Below are positions 1 to 8,426 of a DNA stretch of 60,528 bases, piece by piece. Positions within the stretch are counted from its first letter, which is position 1. The number at the start of each line of letters is the position of its first letter. Both the position numbers and the translations under genes were made by a program. Source of the stretch: Hallerella sp964587155 (lineage in GTDB: Bacteria > Fibrobacterota > Fibrobacteria > Fibrobacterales > Fibrobacteraceae); contig CAZPKF010000017.1 of the NCBI GenBank assembly GCA_964587155.1, forward strand, positions 1-60,528, given 5' to 3'. The notes beneath the pieces were generated by a model. It was not told where the DNA came from, made no database searches, and was given only the letters and a program-made list of their open reading frames with translations.

Positions 1-102
1 GCAACAAGGCGAATTGGATGTCAAGCTTCTCGGGCGCGGATTCGCCTATCTAACCAGGCGAATCCGCGCCCGAGAAGCTTGACATCCAATTCGCCTTGTT
101 GC
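1..102. repeat. Perfect 47-bp inverted repeat at the window edge
   Basis: Bases 1-47 are the exact reverse complement of 56-102, separated by 8 bases (48-55). The right arm is genuine rmlA coding sequence on the minus strand. The left arm is the same sequence folded back, starting immediately after the codon for the Asp of GFAWLD. A perfect fold-back exactly at a sequence end is typical of an assembly or amplification chimera rather than of biology. Confidence 0.95.
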
Positions 103-725
103 AGATATATCCGGTTCAAATCGGTGATTTCGTATTCGCCCCGTGCGCTGGGCTTTAAATTTTTTGCGAAATGGGAAACGCGGTTGTCGTAAAAATAAAG
201 GCCCGTGATGGCGTAATTGCTTTTGGGGCAGGAAGGCTTTTCTTCGACGGAGATGACCTTGCCCGAGGGATCAAATTCCACAACGCCGAATCGTTCGGGA
301 TCTTCGACATAATAACCGAACACGCTTGCGCGCCCGTTTTCTTCGGCGTTTTTCACGGCGGCTTTTAAAAGCGGGCTGAATCCGTTGCCGTAAAAGATGT
401 TGTCTCCGAGGACCATTGCACAGCAGTCGTCTCCGATGAATTCTTCGCCCAAAATAAACGCTTGTGCAAGTCCATCTGGACTGGGCTGCACTTTGTAACT
501 CAGGTGGAGTCCCATAGCGTCACCGTTGCCCAACAGCTTTTCGAAATTGGGCAAATCGGTCGGTGTTGAAATGATCAGAATGTCCCGGATGCCGGCGAGC
601 ATCAGCGTGGAAAGTGGATAATAAATCATCGGTTTGTCGTAAACAGGTAAAAGCTGTTTGGACGTCACCATGGTCAGTGGGTAAAGCCGTGTTCCGGATC
701 CTCCGGCAAGAACAATTCCTTTCAT
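48..725 (-). CDS. rmlA: Glucose-1-phosphate thymidylyltransferase, 3' end lost
   Basis: Couples dTTP and glucose-1-phosphate to dTDP-glucose, the first step of dTDP-L-rhamnose synthesis for surface polysaccharide, in the cytoplasm. The nucleotide-binding signature GGSGTRLYPLT lies near residues 7-17, followed by KQLLPVYDKPMIYYPLS, VLGDNIFYG and EEKPSCPKSNYAITGLYFYD, all diagnostic. I start at the ATG at 725 (MKGIVLAGG); a longer reading frame to 761 would overlap the upstream thioesterase. Only 226 residues are genuine, against about 290 in the family: after GFAWLD the sequence folds back on itself (see 1-102), so the apparent tail to position 21 is not real protein. No Shine-Dalgarno sequence; a TAATTT box lies at 733-738. 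Confidence 0.93.
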
Positions 726-732
726 GCGAATG

Positions 733-738
733 AAATTA
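733..738 (-). promoter_or_regulatory. -10-like TAATTT before rmlA
   Basis: On the minus strand TAATTT lies at -13 to -8 from the rmlA ATG at 725, and no Shine-Dalgarno sequence is present. It fits the TANNTT start-proximal box seen before many genes here. One member of a recurring pattern, weak alone. Confidence 0.4.
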
Positions 739-757
739 AAAAAAACGGACGTTTTCT

Positions 758-1501
758 TCAATCCGAAATACCAATTCGGGCTTGAAAATGCAATTTTTGC
801 GGATTTTCCGCATTGACCCCGAAGATATACGCGTGATGGTTCGAATTGTCGAATCGCACCATTTGCACGGTTTCACCCGGGGAAATTTGGGCCAAGTAAT
901 TGATTTGCAGGGAACGGATTTTTTTCCGATTCATTTCCGGGTCGGCGAAAAGTGCGTCGAGAATCCATTCTGCGTAACGGCAATTATTGACATGACGGTT
1001 CATGTCGATATCGGAATAGGCTGCGGTTTTTGAAAGGATTATTTGCGGATTAGCCCGCGGTTCGAGCAATTCCAAATTTTCGGAAAGGGCGCTTTTTTCC
1101 GGGAAGAATTCAGGCAAAAAAGGAAATTCTTCGGGATTTTCGGAACGGCCTGTTTTGAGGTTCACGATCAGCCAAGAAGAAGTCGCTTCGGCGATGAGGT
1201 TTTTTCGTTCGTCTAAAACAGAGTAATCGCGGAGGACGACTTTTTGATTGTAAATGGATTTACTCCACGTGGAGACGCGGAGTTTTTCGCCCCACATGGG
1301 AAGATGGTTGATGCGCAATTTGATTCGGGAAATGACCGAAGTGTAACCGTTTTGCACCATTTTCCAAACGCCGAATCCGGACGCTTCCGCATCGAGAATC
1401 GCAGTCTCTTCCAAAAAATCAAAAAAGGAGGAAACTCGTAAGCGGCTGGCGGCATCACAATCCGAAAACCGCACCGGGAACACGTATTCTTTGATTTCCA
1501 T
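758..1501 (-). CDS. Acyl-ACP thioesterase (FatA/FatB-like)
   Basis: Likely hydrolyses acyl-ACP to free fatty acid and ends fatty acid elongation in the cytoplasm. The 247-residue protein has two hotdog-fold halves: the first begins FPVRFSDCDAASRLRVSSFF, and the second carries the catalytic-type segment SDIDMNRHVNNCRYAEWILD (about residues 160-180), the classic D-x-N-x-H-V-N-N motif of the acyl-ACP thioesterase family. The ATG at 1501 is preferred over an in-frame TTG at 1507 because AAAGGA precedes the ATG at proper spacing. It lies 32 bp upstream of rmlA on the same strand; no functional link is evident. Confidence 0.88.
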   Translation of the reverse strand: MEIKEYVFPVRFSDCDAASRLRVSSFFDFLEETAILDAEASGFGVWKMVQNGYTSVISRIKLRINHLPMWGEKLRVSTWSKSIYNQKVVLRDYSVLDERKNLIAEATSSWLIVNLKTGRSENPEEFPFLPEFFPEKSALSENLELLEPRANPQIILSKTAAYSDIDMNRHVNNCRYAEWILDALFADPEMNRKKIRSLQINYLAQISPGETVQMVRFDNSNHHAYIFGVNAENPQKLHFQARIGISD

Positions 1502-1537
1502 TATCAATCCTTTAAGAAAATTTCTTATGAAACTAAA

Positions 1538-2269
1538 TTAAAAATCGCTGAAAAATCCGAACATCTGCGAATCCATGTAATTTCCGTCTCGATTGGCGCC
1601 AAATGCCGCAGAAAGGCGCTTCCAACCCAAGCGAATGCCAACGCCGATTTTTGGACCGGGGTAAGAGACGTATCCTTGGAGCCATAAAACGCCCAAGTGG
1701 AATTCTTCCCCCACAGAAAAGGAAAAACGGTCCGATTGGCGGTAGTGCAAAAGGAGGCCGGCGGAAAAATTTTTCCCCGGAGAAAATGTCGCTTCTGCCA
1801 GGTAGGCGTTGTCTTCGAAATCCGTGTATAGGTTCGTCCACATTCCGATGCGCCCGCGAATCCATTCTGCGGAAATTCCCGGTGAGATTCTTGCCCGGAA
1901 ATCGACTGCTTCGCCGGGGATGATTTGAATTTCTCCCTTTGCGGAGAATCCCAAATTCCAAATGCCCGGAGAAACCGTCGCTTCGAGCCCGAAGGATTCG
2001 CTTCGGTAAATGGAATCTAATGAAGTGTGGGCAAACGAGGTTCCTAAGCGGTAATTCTGCCGTCCCCATTCCGAAAAAAAGCCGAATCCATCACAATGGA
2101 CTCCTTCCATGGGTTCTGTCCAAGAAATTCCCAAGCGCAATCCGAAAAACCTTTGCGCCGGGTTACTTCCAAACTGTCCGAACCATCCGGGATTCCATGG
2201 CTTTGGAATGCGAATGTCGGCGAAAAGGATTCCGCTTGAAATCAATAAAAAGAAGAAAACTTTCCGCAT
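1538..2269 (-). CDS. Exported outer-membrane beta-barrel-like protein
   Basis: A 243-residue protein with an N-terminal signal peptide (MRKVFFFLLISSGILFA, cut near residue 17). The rest alternates short aromatic and glycine-rich strands (for example WNLGFSAKG, FSAGLLLHYRQS, KIGVGIRLGWKRLSAAFGA) and ends in phenylalanine, typical of small outer-membrane barrels. It starts 3 bp after the stop of the upstream lamin-tail-domain gene, so the two are probably co-transcribed and may act together at the cell surface. I do not recognise a named family. Confidence 0.7.
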   Translation of the reverse strand: MRKVFFFLLISSGILFADIRIPKPWNPGWFGQFGSNPAQRFFGLRLGISWTEPMEGVHCDGFGFFSEWGRQNYRLGTSFAHTSLDSIYRSESFGLEATVSPGIWNLGFSAKGEIQIIPGEAVDFRARISPGISAEWIRGRIGMWTNLYTDFEDNAYLAEATFSPGKNFSAGLLLHYRQSDRFSFSVGEEFHLGVLWLQGYVSYPGPKIGVGIRLGWKRLSAAFGANRDGNYMDSQMFGFFSDF

Positions 2270-2272
2270 CGT

Positions 2273-3712
2273 TCAGGGCCTTAAGACAACGCCAAAACGT
2301 TTTTCGCGGTTTTGGGAAGAGACGCGGATAAAGTTCGGGCCGGGGAATCCTTTTTCGATGAGGGGAACTTCGCGCCAGGAATTTCCACCGGCATCGGCTG
2401 GAAATGTTTTTTTCCACAGCAGGTCGCCTTTCCCGGAAATGAGTTCAACCAAAACGTCTTCTTCGCTTTGAATCCGGAGCATCAGAGGATTTGCCCGCGT
2501 TTTCTTTGAAAAAATGCGTGCGTTCCACTCGACTTGAAAGGGTAAGGCTGCATTCTGGGCAAGACTTCCCGGCGTTTGAAATCCGGGGCTGTTTTCGCGG
2601 CGACCTGTTTGGACAGAAAATCCGTTGGGACAATTCACTTGAATTCCCGCGGATTTTCCCCAAATGGCGGAATCCACCTTTTCGTTGCCGTAACAAAGAA
2701 AAAGACTGTCTGCGGCATTTTTCAGATAACCGAAATTTTGCTGTAAAATCAGGATTTCATCGGTTCCGACAAGGTGCCGCATTCCGGTGGAATCTTTCGT
2801 GACAACGGCACTTTGTTTTGCTGCGAGGATATTTTCGGCGGTAAAGGATTTTCCCGCTTCACACAAAGTAATTGAAGAAAGTGAAGTTTCCCTGGAGCCC
2901 GCATTGTAAAGTTCGAACCATTCCGGGAGACCTTCTTCGGGGCAAGGATGCACTTCGGTTAAACGGATTGGAAAATTTCCCGGTGTGAAAAGTAAAGTGT
3001 CTAGGGAATCGTTTCCGGGAATGTCATCTGGCGGCAGGGCTAGCTTGATTTTCAAGGCGTTTGCCGAAAGAGACGTTTCCCAAACTGTTTCAACATCCCG
3101 TTTTAAAGAAATGGGGAATGATTTCTCTGCCGAGGATTCCATTGAAAGAAATTCAACGTGAACTTGTGCCGAGTCGCACCCGGTCAATGTCCAGGAGCCT
3201 CTCCAACCGGAATCTTTCCGTTCGGTATTTTTCCAGTGCAAACGGCAATCTTCGATGCCGTTTTCAAAAACGGCATTGGGAATTCCCGGCGAAGGTTCTG
3301 CCAATTCCCAAGAATTCCCCGATGAATCGCTCCGGATAAAAGATTTTCCCGCTTTTGGAATGGGAAAGTTTGCCGTGTCCGAACAATTCCCGTTCAAAAG
3401 AATCCAGCGCATTTCGCGCCGGTTGGGAAGAGCGGGGGCGCTGAGAGGTGCGCAGTGCAATGATTTTATTTCCGGGCACAGCAGCGTATCGCGGATGAGT
3501 AAAAACCGGTTTAGAGAATCCGGTAGGATTCCTTTCCAAATCTGTTTTTGTTCATAAAAAAGGGAAAGCGTGTCCCGTTTGGAATTTTGGGGGAGCCGGA
3601 TTTCAATAAATTCGCCCCGGGCATCTTCGACTGTAACCGGGTCGGGCAAAATTTCGGCAAAATACGGACACATTCCCCAAGCGGCGGTAGCCGCCAAGGT
3701 TAGCCAGTTCAT
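2273..3712 (-). CDS. Lamin-tail-domain (LTD) exported protein
   Basis: A 479-residue protein of unknown role. It begins with a short hydrophobic segment (about residues 3-19) that may be a signal peptide. Residues about 22-150 look like a divergent lamin-tail domain (GEFIEIRLPQNS), and a clearer one follows at about 250-380 with LTEVHPCPEEGLPEWFELYN, then the typical LYNAGS and closing SPGFQTPG. The LTD fold occurs in many secreted bacterial proteins, often with nucleases or surface anchors, but no catalytic domain is visible here. The C-terminal 80 residues form a beta-rich module ending KRFGVVLRP that could be a sorting domain. It is followed 3 bp later by a barrel-like protein. Confidence 0.72.
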   Translation of the reverse strand: MNWLTLAATAAWGMCPYFAEILPDPVTVEDARGEFIEIRLPQNSKRDTLSLFYEQKQIWKGILPDSLNRFLLIRDTLLCPEIKSLHCAPLSAPALPNRREMRWILLNGNCSDTANFPIPKAGKSFIRSDSSGNSWELAEPSPGIPNAVFENGIEDCRLHWKNTERKDSGWRGSWTLTGCDSAQVHVEFLSMESSAEKSFPISLKRDVETVWETSLSANALKIKLALPPDDIPGNDSLDTLLFTPGNFPIRLTEVHPCPEEGLPEWFELYNAGSRETSLSSITLCEAGKSFTAENILAAKQSAVVTKDSTGMRHLVGTDEILILQQNFGYLKNAADSLFLCYGNEKVDSAIWGKSAGIQVNCPNGFSVQTGRRENSPGFQTPGSLAQNAALPFQVEWNARIFSKKTRANPLMLRIQSEEDVLVELISGKGDLLWKKTFPADAGGNSWREVPLIEKGFPGPNFIRVSSQNREKRFGVVLRP

Positions 3713-3733
3713 GTTTGTTTGGACGCAACCGCT

Positions 3734-4654
3734 TTATTGGATCGCGTATTCTCCAGGGAGGATATAGCGAAGCGGGTTCTCGGCTTTCGAATTGAACCAG
3801 ACCTCGTAGTGCAGATGAGGGCCTGTCGAAATGCCTGTGTTCCCCATATAACCCAATAGTTGATACCGCTTGATGAATTGTCCCTTTTGAACGGTAATGG
3901 ATTGCATGTGACCGTATTTGGTCACGAATCCGTTTCCGTGGTCTAAGGCAACGTAATTTCCGAAAGATTCGCTGTACCGCGCAATGGAGACGACTCCGTC
4001 CGCCGTAGCAAAAATGGGAGTCCAACGGGAGTTGGCGATGTCTATTCCGTTGTGCATCCGTTCCTTTTCGCCGGTGACCGGGTGGATCCGTCTGCCGAAA
4101 GCGGATGCGTAATAACCTGTTGTCGGAGAGATGGATGGCACGTGTTGCCAATGGGCGTATTGCTGCCCAACGAATCCGGCGACTTCGGTGAATGTCCGTT
4201 GACTTTCCGCTGCTTTTGCCCGGAATTGTTCGGCCTTCGCTTTGAGGTCTAACGTTTTGTCAAGTAACGGTTGTGCCGCCCGGCTCAAGCGGAGATCGGG
4301 AGTTTCCGGGCCGCCGATGGCCATTTCTCGGGCTGAACGGTCTGCCGGGGTCAGTCCAAACTTGTAATGGAGCAGGTCTTCGTTTTCAAAACGGGATTCC
4401 ATTCGCAAATTGAGAGAATCCAATCTGGCCGCTTCCTTGTCGAGCTTTTTGGACAAAACGGAGCGGTTTTCCATCATCCGGTTTTTCAGAAAATCGTATC
4501 CGAAATGAACGCTGCCCTGTAAAACGAGCAAAGCTATCCCTGTAAGGATAAACGCTTTCCCCACGCCCAAAAGTCGCTTTGAAAATTCCGGAAGCCGCAG
4601 CGAATGCGATTTCGACGAACCTTCTACGTGAAAGGATAGCTTGAAGAACTTCAT
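3734..4654 (-). CDS. M23-family metallopeptidase, membrane anchored
   Basis: Probable peptidoglycan endopeptidase, or an activator of an amidase, in the periplasm. A single membrane segment lies at about residues 32-52, followed by a charged helical stretch (about 55-160) that may form a coiled coil. The C-terminal peptidase domain shows AFGRRIHPVTGEKERMHNGI with the zinc ligands H-x3-D (HNGID), and the second zinc and catalytic HLHYEVW motif near residue 280. Length 306 is usual for the membrane-anchored M23 group. No Shine-Dalgarno sequence; a TAAATT box lies 9 bp upstream. The gene is followed 21 bp later by the LTD gene. Confidence 0.9.
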   Translation of the reverse strand: MKFFKLSFHVEGSSKSHSLRLPEFSKRLLGVGKAFILTGIALLVLQGSVHFGYDFLKNRMMENRSVLSKKLDKEAARLDSLNLRMESRFENEDLLHYKFGLTPADRSAREMAIGGPETPDLRLSRAAQPLLDKTLDLKAKAEQFRAKAAESQRTFTEVAGFVGQQYAHWQHVPSISPTTGYYASAFGRRIHPVTGEKERMHNGIDIANSRWTPIFATADGVVSIARYSESFGNYVALDHGNGFVTKYGHMQSITVQKGQFIKRYQLLGYMGNTGISTGPHLHYEVWFNSKAENPLRYILPGEYAIQ

Positions 4655-4666
4655 GATAGGGGCAAT

Positions 4667-6154
4667 TTAATAAATTATGCGGTAAATGACGAGGGTTTGA
4701 CTGTATTCATAGCCGACAATCAAGAGTGGCGTGCCGGATAACGGGCTTATCTCCGCCGGTATGAAGAGAATGCCTTCGGGGCCGCGGTCAAAAGTTCCAA
4801 CCATATATTCCCGGAATTCCGGCTTTTGGGGATTTTTCAAATCGAAAACGGCGATACCGCTTGCGCGCTCTACGGCGACAAAGGCGAATGTTCCGGAGGC
4901 GGTTTTGCCGATGGTGACGCCTTCGGGTTCCGGGCCTTTTTTGTCGCTGCGGGAGTCTTTTTTGATTTTTTTCTTTTTGGCGTTCCAGTTGAATAAATCC
5001 GGATGGTTTTCTGCCAATGTTTTTTCAAAAAAGTTGCCGCTGTTCCAAATCCGCGCACCGGTTTGTCCGTCAAATAAACTGATTCCTCGTCCACCGAAGG
5101 TGTTGAGGTATTGGCAGGGAAATTTTCCGTCGCAAGGATTTTCCGCATCGATGGGGAGCTTTCCCAAACGGCGTAAAAGTCCTGCAGAAAAGACGGATGA
5201 ATCGAGAAGCCCTGCGGATTTCAGATGCATGGCGATGGTTTCGTCTGAGTAATTTGCAAAATCCCGGGAAGCGCCTTCATCGGCAGTCAAAAAGTAGAGC
5301 TTACCATTCCATTCGAATGCGCATATCCCATCGGGTTGCAATTCTCCGCGAATGGGAGCGTTTTCTAGCGCAATAATTCCGTTGTCCTGAAAATCGAATT
5401 CGTTTCCTGAGAGGGAATGGTCAACGCTTCCCAGCGCCCAAACGTCTAAGATTTTTCTCTGCTGCACATCGATTTTTGCCACGGCGTTGTTCTCTTGCAG
5501 CGAAACAAAGGCGAAACGCCCGTCTGGAGAAAAGGAAATGTATTCTGGCTCCACGTTCTGCCGGAAACCTCCGGGACCGGCGACGCGAACGCCTTTTTGT
5601 GCGAGAGATGCGCTGTCAAAGGCGAAAAAATCCAATGCCTGAAATGAGGCTTTTGAAACACCGGAAGAAAGGTCTACAAGTCCGACAGAGCCTTCGGGAT
5701 CTTTTCCGTTTTGGCTGTCGGGTTCCCCTTCGCAGGCGAGGAGGAGCGTTTTCCCATCCGGTGAAAAACTGACCATGTCCGGACTTTCGCAAACGGGAAC
5801 GCTTTTTCGCTTAGAAAGCGTTTCGCCGTTGATTTCGTATAAGTGAACAGTTCCCGGTTTGGAAGAGGTCTCGCCTTTTTCGAGTACGGCCAAAAGATTC
5901 TCGTGAGCGGAAACGCTTGGAATTTCATGCGGAAAAGCGAGAACGCGGAGCAGTTTGGGCGCATTTGCTTTTTTCAAGGAAACGAGACTGAGCGAATTTT
6001 GCCCGGAGGTCACCGCCAGCATTTTTTCGGGAGCGATGTATGCCGAAATTTCCGCACCTGGCAGCGAATCAGCAGGGCCCAAACGGCTGATTTCTTCGAG
6101 ACCGGAAGCGAGAGCGATTGCCGCTGAGGTGAAAAAGAGAAAACGGCAAAACAT
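4667..6154 (-). CDS. Choice-of-anchor I family beta-propeller protein
   Basis: Exported protein of about 495 residues with a signal peptide (MFCRFLFFTSAAIALASG). It matches the choice-of-anchor I family by repeated propeller blades: SPDMVSFSPDGKTLLLACEG, EPEYISFSPDGRFAFVSLQE, and a C-terminal KKGPEPEGVTIGKTASGTFA repeat. These proteins resemble alkaline-phosphatase-associated esterase-like domains, but a catalytic role is unproven. I start at the ATG at 6154, which has AGGAGA at good spacing; an in-frame extension to 6202 would overlap the preceding small gene. It sits 12 bp before the M23 peptidase gene on the same strand. Confidence 0.78.
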   Translation of the reverse strand: MFCRFLFFTSAAIALASGLEEISRLGPADSLPGAEISAYIAPEKMLAVTSGQNSLSLVSLKKANAPKLLRVLAFPHEIPSVSAHENLLAVLEKGETSSKPGTVHLYEINGETLSKRKSVPVCESPDMVSFSPDGKTLLLACEGEPDSQNGKDPEGSVGLVDLSSGVSKASFQALDFFAFDSASLAQKGVRVAGPGGFRQNVEPEYISFSPDGRFAFVSLQENNAVAKIDVQQRKILDVWALGSVDHSLSGNEFDFQDNGIIALENAPIRGELQPDGICAFEWNGKLYFLTADEGASRDFANYSDETIAMHLKSAGLLDSSVFSAGLLRRLGKLPIDAENPCDGKFPCQYLNTFGGRGISLFDGQTGARIWNSGNFFEKTLAENHPDLFNWNAKKKKIKKDSRSDKKGPEPEGVTIGKTASGTFAFVAVERASGIAVFDLKNPQKPEFREYMVGTFDRGPEGILFIPAEISPLSGTPLLIVGYEYSQTLVIYRIIY

Positions 6155-6170
6155 AAACTCTCCTGGTATG

Positions 6171-6479
6171 TTACAGAAGCCACCAACCGAGTAAAAGCCC
6201 AATCAGGGCTCCTCCGATAAATGAACCCGTTGTGGCAGCCATTTCAAAGGATCGGTCTTTAGGTATTTTGCGATCCATTTGAGAATGGATAGCGACAGAC
6301 AGCGCCTGTTGGCATTTTGCGTAGTTTGCAGAAAGAATCGAATCTGACGGGCACGTTTCCGCAGGCGCAAGGTTCACTTGTTCGGCTGTGGGAATGGTGT
6401 CAGCTGCCACGGTGTTGACTGGCTCTTCTGCAAAGAGGGCGGTGCATAAAAAGAATACAGCAAAGATCCACTTTTTCAT
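6171..6479 (-). CDS. Small exported protein with C-terminal membrane segment
   Basis: A 102-residue protein with a signal peptide (MKKWIFAVFFLCTALFA) and a C-terminal glycine-rich hydrophobic segment (GSFIGGALIGLLLGWWLL). The middle has two cysteines about 14 residues apart (ETCPSD, YAKCQQ) that could form a disulfide. The family is unknown. The start at 6479 is chosen because it begins the signal peptide and has TAAATT at -13 to -8; an upstream in-frame extension would run through the divergent promoter. It probably starts the operon that continues with the choice-of-anchor I gene 16 bp downstream. Confidence 0.65.
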   Translation of the reverse strand: MKKWIFAVFFLCTALFAEEPVNTVAADTIPTAEQVNLAPAETCPSDSILSANYAKCQQALSVAIHSQMDRKIPKDRSFEMAATTGSFIGGALIGLLLGWWLL

Positions 6480-6486
6480 AGCTTGA

Positions 6487-6492
6487 AATTTA
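6487..6492 (-). promoter_or_regulatory. -10-like TAAATT, divergent pair (minus side)
   Basis: TAAATT lies at -13 to -8 from the ATG at 6479. It faces the TAGATT box of the plus-strand gene only 2 bp away, so both start-proximal boxes sit within the 27-bp divergent gap. Confidence 0.45.
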
Positions 6493-6494
6493 GC

Positions 6495-6500
6495 TAGATT
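6495..6500 (+). promoter_or_regulatory. -10-like TAGATT before the CDF transporter
   Basis: TAGATT sits at exactly -12 to -7 from the ATG at 6507, with only adenines between and no Shine-Dalgarno sequence, as expected for a transcript beginning at the start codon. Confidence 0.5.
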
Positions 6501-6506
6501 AAAAAA

Positions 6507-7415
6507 ATGATGGAAACGGAACGCGTCAAAATAGCACAAAAAGTGACCTGGAATGGGTTCTTCGTCAACCTGGCGTTATCGGTGGCAAAATTGCTAGCCG
6601 GTATTTTTGGAAATTCCGCAGCCATGATAGCTGACGGCATCCATTCGCTTTCGGATTTTGCGACAGATGTCATCGTCATCATCTTTGTGCGGTTATCGGG
6701 AAAGGAAGTGGACAAGGGGCATCCTTACGGCCACGGCAAATTTGAAACGATGGCTTCAATGTTTGTCAGCTTGGCTCTTTTGGCTGTCGCCATCGGCATT
6801 TTTGTCAGTGGAATTCAAAAAATCGTTTTGTTTGTCCGCGGAGAAAATCTTGAAATTCCCGGAAAAATTGCGCTAATCGCTGCGGCGGTGAGCATTGTCG
6901 TGAAAGAATTGCTGTATCGTTACACGGCAAACGTGGGCGCTAGAATTCAAAGTCCGGCTTTGATGGCGAACGCTTGGCATCACCGTTCGGATTCCCTTTC
7001 GAGCATAGGAACGTTGCTTGGAATTGGCGGGGCATTTTTTCTTGGTGGAAAATTTTCCGTATTGGATCCTCTGGCGGCCATCATAGTGAGCTTTTTTATT
7101 GTCAAGGCAGCTTTTCAAATCGGATTTCCGACGATGCAGGAATTGCTCGAAGCTTCGCTTCCCCCGGAAACCGAACAGGAAATTTGCGATATCATCCGCA
7201 ATACGGATAAGGTTCGCTTTTTGCATCATCTGCAAACCCGGAAAATCGGCAATTGTTGTGCCATCGACGTCCACATCAAACTGGATCGCAACCTTTCGTT
7301 AGTCGAAGCGCATAATGTCGCGACAGAAATCGAAGTGGAAATTCGTCGAAAATTTGGAAAGAATACGCAAATCAACGTGCACATGGAACCTCTTTCGGAG
7401 AATGGAAGTGTTTAA
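6507..7415 (+). CDS. Cation diffusion facilitator (CDF) family metal exporter
   Basis: Inner-membrane proton-driven exporter of divalent metals such as Zn, Fe or Mn; the exact metal cannot be read from the sequence. The 302-residue protein has six hydrophobic segments. The intramembrane metal site shows as MIADGIHSLSDFATD (His46, Asp50, with Asp43 nearby) in helix 2 and NAWHHRSDSLSS (His158, Asp162) in helix 5. The C-terminal cytoplasmic ferredoxin-like domain (about 210-295) includes FLHHLQTRK, DVHIKLD and INVHMEP. The His-x3-Asp pair in helix 2 is typical of Zn/Cd-type members. The 3' end overlaps the next gene by 14 bp. Confidence 0.93.
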   Translation: MMETERVKIAQKVTWNGFFVNLALSVAKLLAGIFGNSAAMIADGIHSLSDFATDVIVIIFVRLSGKEVDKGHPYGHGKFETMASMFVSLALLAVAIGIFVSGIQKIVLFVRGENLEIPGKIALIAAAVSIVVKELLYRYTANVGARIQSPALMANAWHHRSDSLSSIGTLLGIGGAFFLGGKFSVLDPLAAIIVSFFIVKAAFQIGFPTMQELLEASLPPETEQEICDIIRNTDKVRFLHHLQTRKIGNCCAIDVHIKLDRNLSLVEAHNVATEIEVEIRRKFGKNTQINVHMEPLSENGSV

Positions 7416-8340
7416 GTCCGCAACTACAATCGTTTTTATTTCGCTAGTTTTATCCTTGACGGCTTGCGATGATGTCCGCGAAGAAAAATATCCGAATGGA
7501 AAAGTTCGCATTCGAACCTCTTATTTAGAAAATGTCAAAGACGGTGAAGAAACGGAATTTTATGAATCCGGAAAAGTCAAGCGTGTCCGGTATTTTGTCC
7601 GCGGAATGGAACAGGGCGAATGTCGGGAGTTTTATGAATCGGGTAAACTGAAAAGGGAATTTAATTACAAAGACGGTGCTGTTGACGGAAAGGAAACCCG
7701 GTATTACGAAAATGGAAGAGTCCAATCGATTACTTTGTACAAATCCGGCACCGTAGTCGATTTTCCGCAAGTATTCGACCCGGACGGAGACCTTGAAATT
7801 CAAGGTTCTTACGAAGATCCTCGCGATGGAAATCGCTACGAGTGGGTCCGCATCGGAAACCAAATTTGGACGGCGGAAAATATCAAATTCGCTCCGGTGA
7901 AAGGTTCTGTTTGTATGCAATGCAACGTATGGGGTAGGCTTTATGATTTCGAAAGTGCAAAACGCGCGTGCCCAACGGGATTCCGCATTCCAAAAATTTC
8001 GGATTTCGAATCCTTGGCGAAAGTCGTTGGCGCAAATCCCGCAAAAAAATTGAAGGCTTCGTTTGGATGGAACGAAAACGGTCTTCCGGAAAGCCAATCG
8101 GGAAACGGGACTGATGAATTCAGTTTTGGTTTGCGGGCGAGTGGTGCGCATTTCGCCCGGGCAGATGTTCCGGAAAAAGAGAGAAAATTCAGAGATGCGG
8201 GAGAAAAGGCGTATCTTTGGACAGAAGATGGCAAGGTTGCTGTTTTCAAAAAGAATTCTTCTCAGATTTTTTATGAATCGTTCCGTTCGGAATTTGGCGC
8301 AAGCCTCCGCTGCGTCAGGGATGCGCTTGGGGAAAAGTGA
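7402..8340 (+). CDS. Lipoprotein with MORN-like repeats and a FISUMP domain
   Basis: A 312-residue lipoprotein: the signal peptide ends in the lipobox LTAC. Residues about 30-110 hold four MORN-variant repeats of the type YPNGKVRIRTSY, FYESGKVKRVRYF, FYESGKLKREFNY and YYENGRVQSITLY, as found in the YwqK group. Residues about 140-310 are the Fibrobacter succinogenes major paralogous domain, recognised by WVRIGNQIWTAENIKF, CMQCNVWGRLYDFESAKRAC, CPTGFRIPKISDFESL and a closing GASLRCVRD. Its function is unknown; it is exported and probably surface exposed. The ATG at 7402 (after CGGAG) overlaps the CDF gene by 14 bp, suggesting coupled translation. Confidence 0.88.
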   Translation: MEVFKSATTIVFISLVLSLTACDDVREEKYPNGKVRIRTSYLENVKDGEETEFYESGKVKRVRYFVRGMEQGECREFYESGKLKREFNYKDGAVDGKETRYYENGRVQSITLYKSGTVVDFPQVFDPDGDLEIQGSYEDPRDGNRYEWVRIGNQIWTAENIKFAPVKGSVCMQCNVWGRLYDFESAKRACPTGFRIPKISDFESLAKVVGANPAKKLKASFGWNENGLPESQSGNGTDEFSFGLRASGAHFARADVPEKERKFRDAGEKAYLWTEDGKVAVFKKNSSQIFYESFRSEFGASLRCVRDALGEK

Positions 8341-8414
8341 TGGTGAAAGAGAATTTTTCCGGTTAAATGGTGAAATTTTCCTTGTGCGGGAATTAGAATG
8401 AATTTTCGGATTTG

Positions 8415-8420
8415 TATATT
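8415..8420 (+). promoter_or_regulatory. -10-like TATATT(TG) before purU
   Basis: TATATTTG with TATATT at exactly -12 to -7 from the purU ATG at 8427. No Shine-Dalgarno sequence lies between. It matches the TAnnTTTG consensus known for Bacteroidetes -7 boxes. Confidence 0.55.
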
Positions 8421-8426
8421 TGCCAC

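Noticed and set aside
1..47. C-terminal tail of rmlA and a possible natural cruciform
   Set aside because: The sequence is an exact fold-back of the neighbouring coding bases at a window edge, best explained as an artefact.
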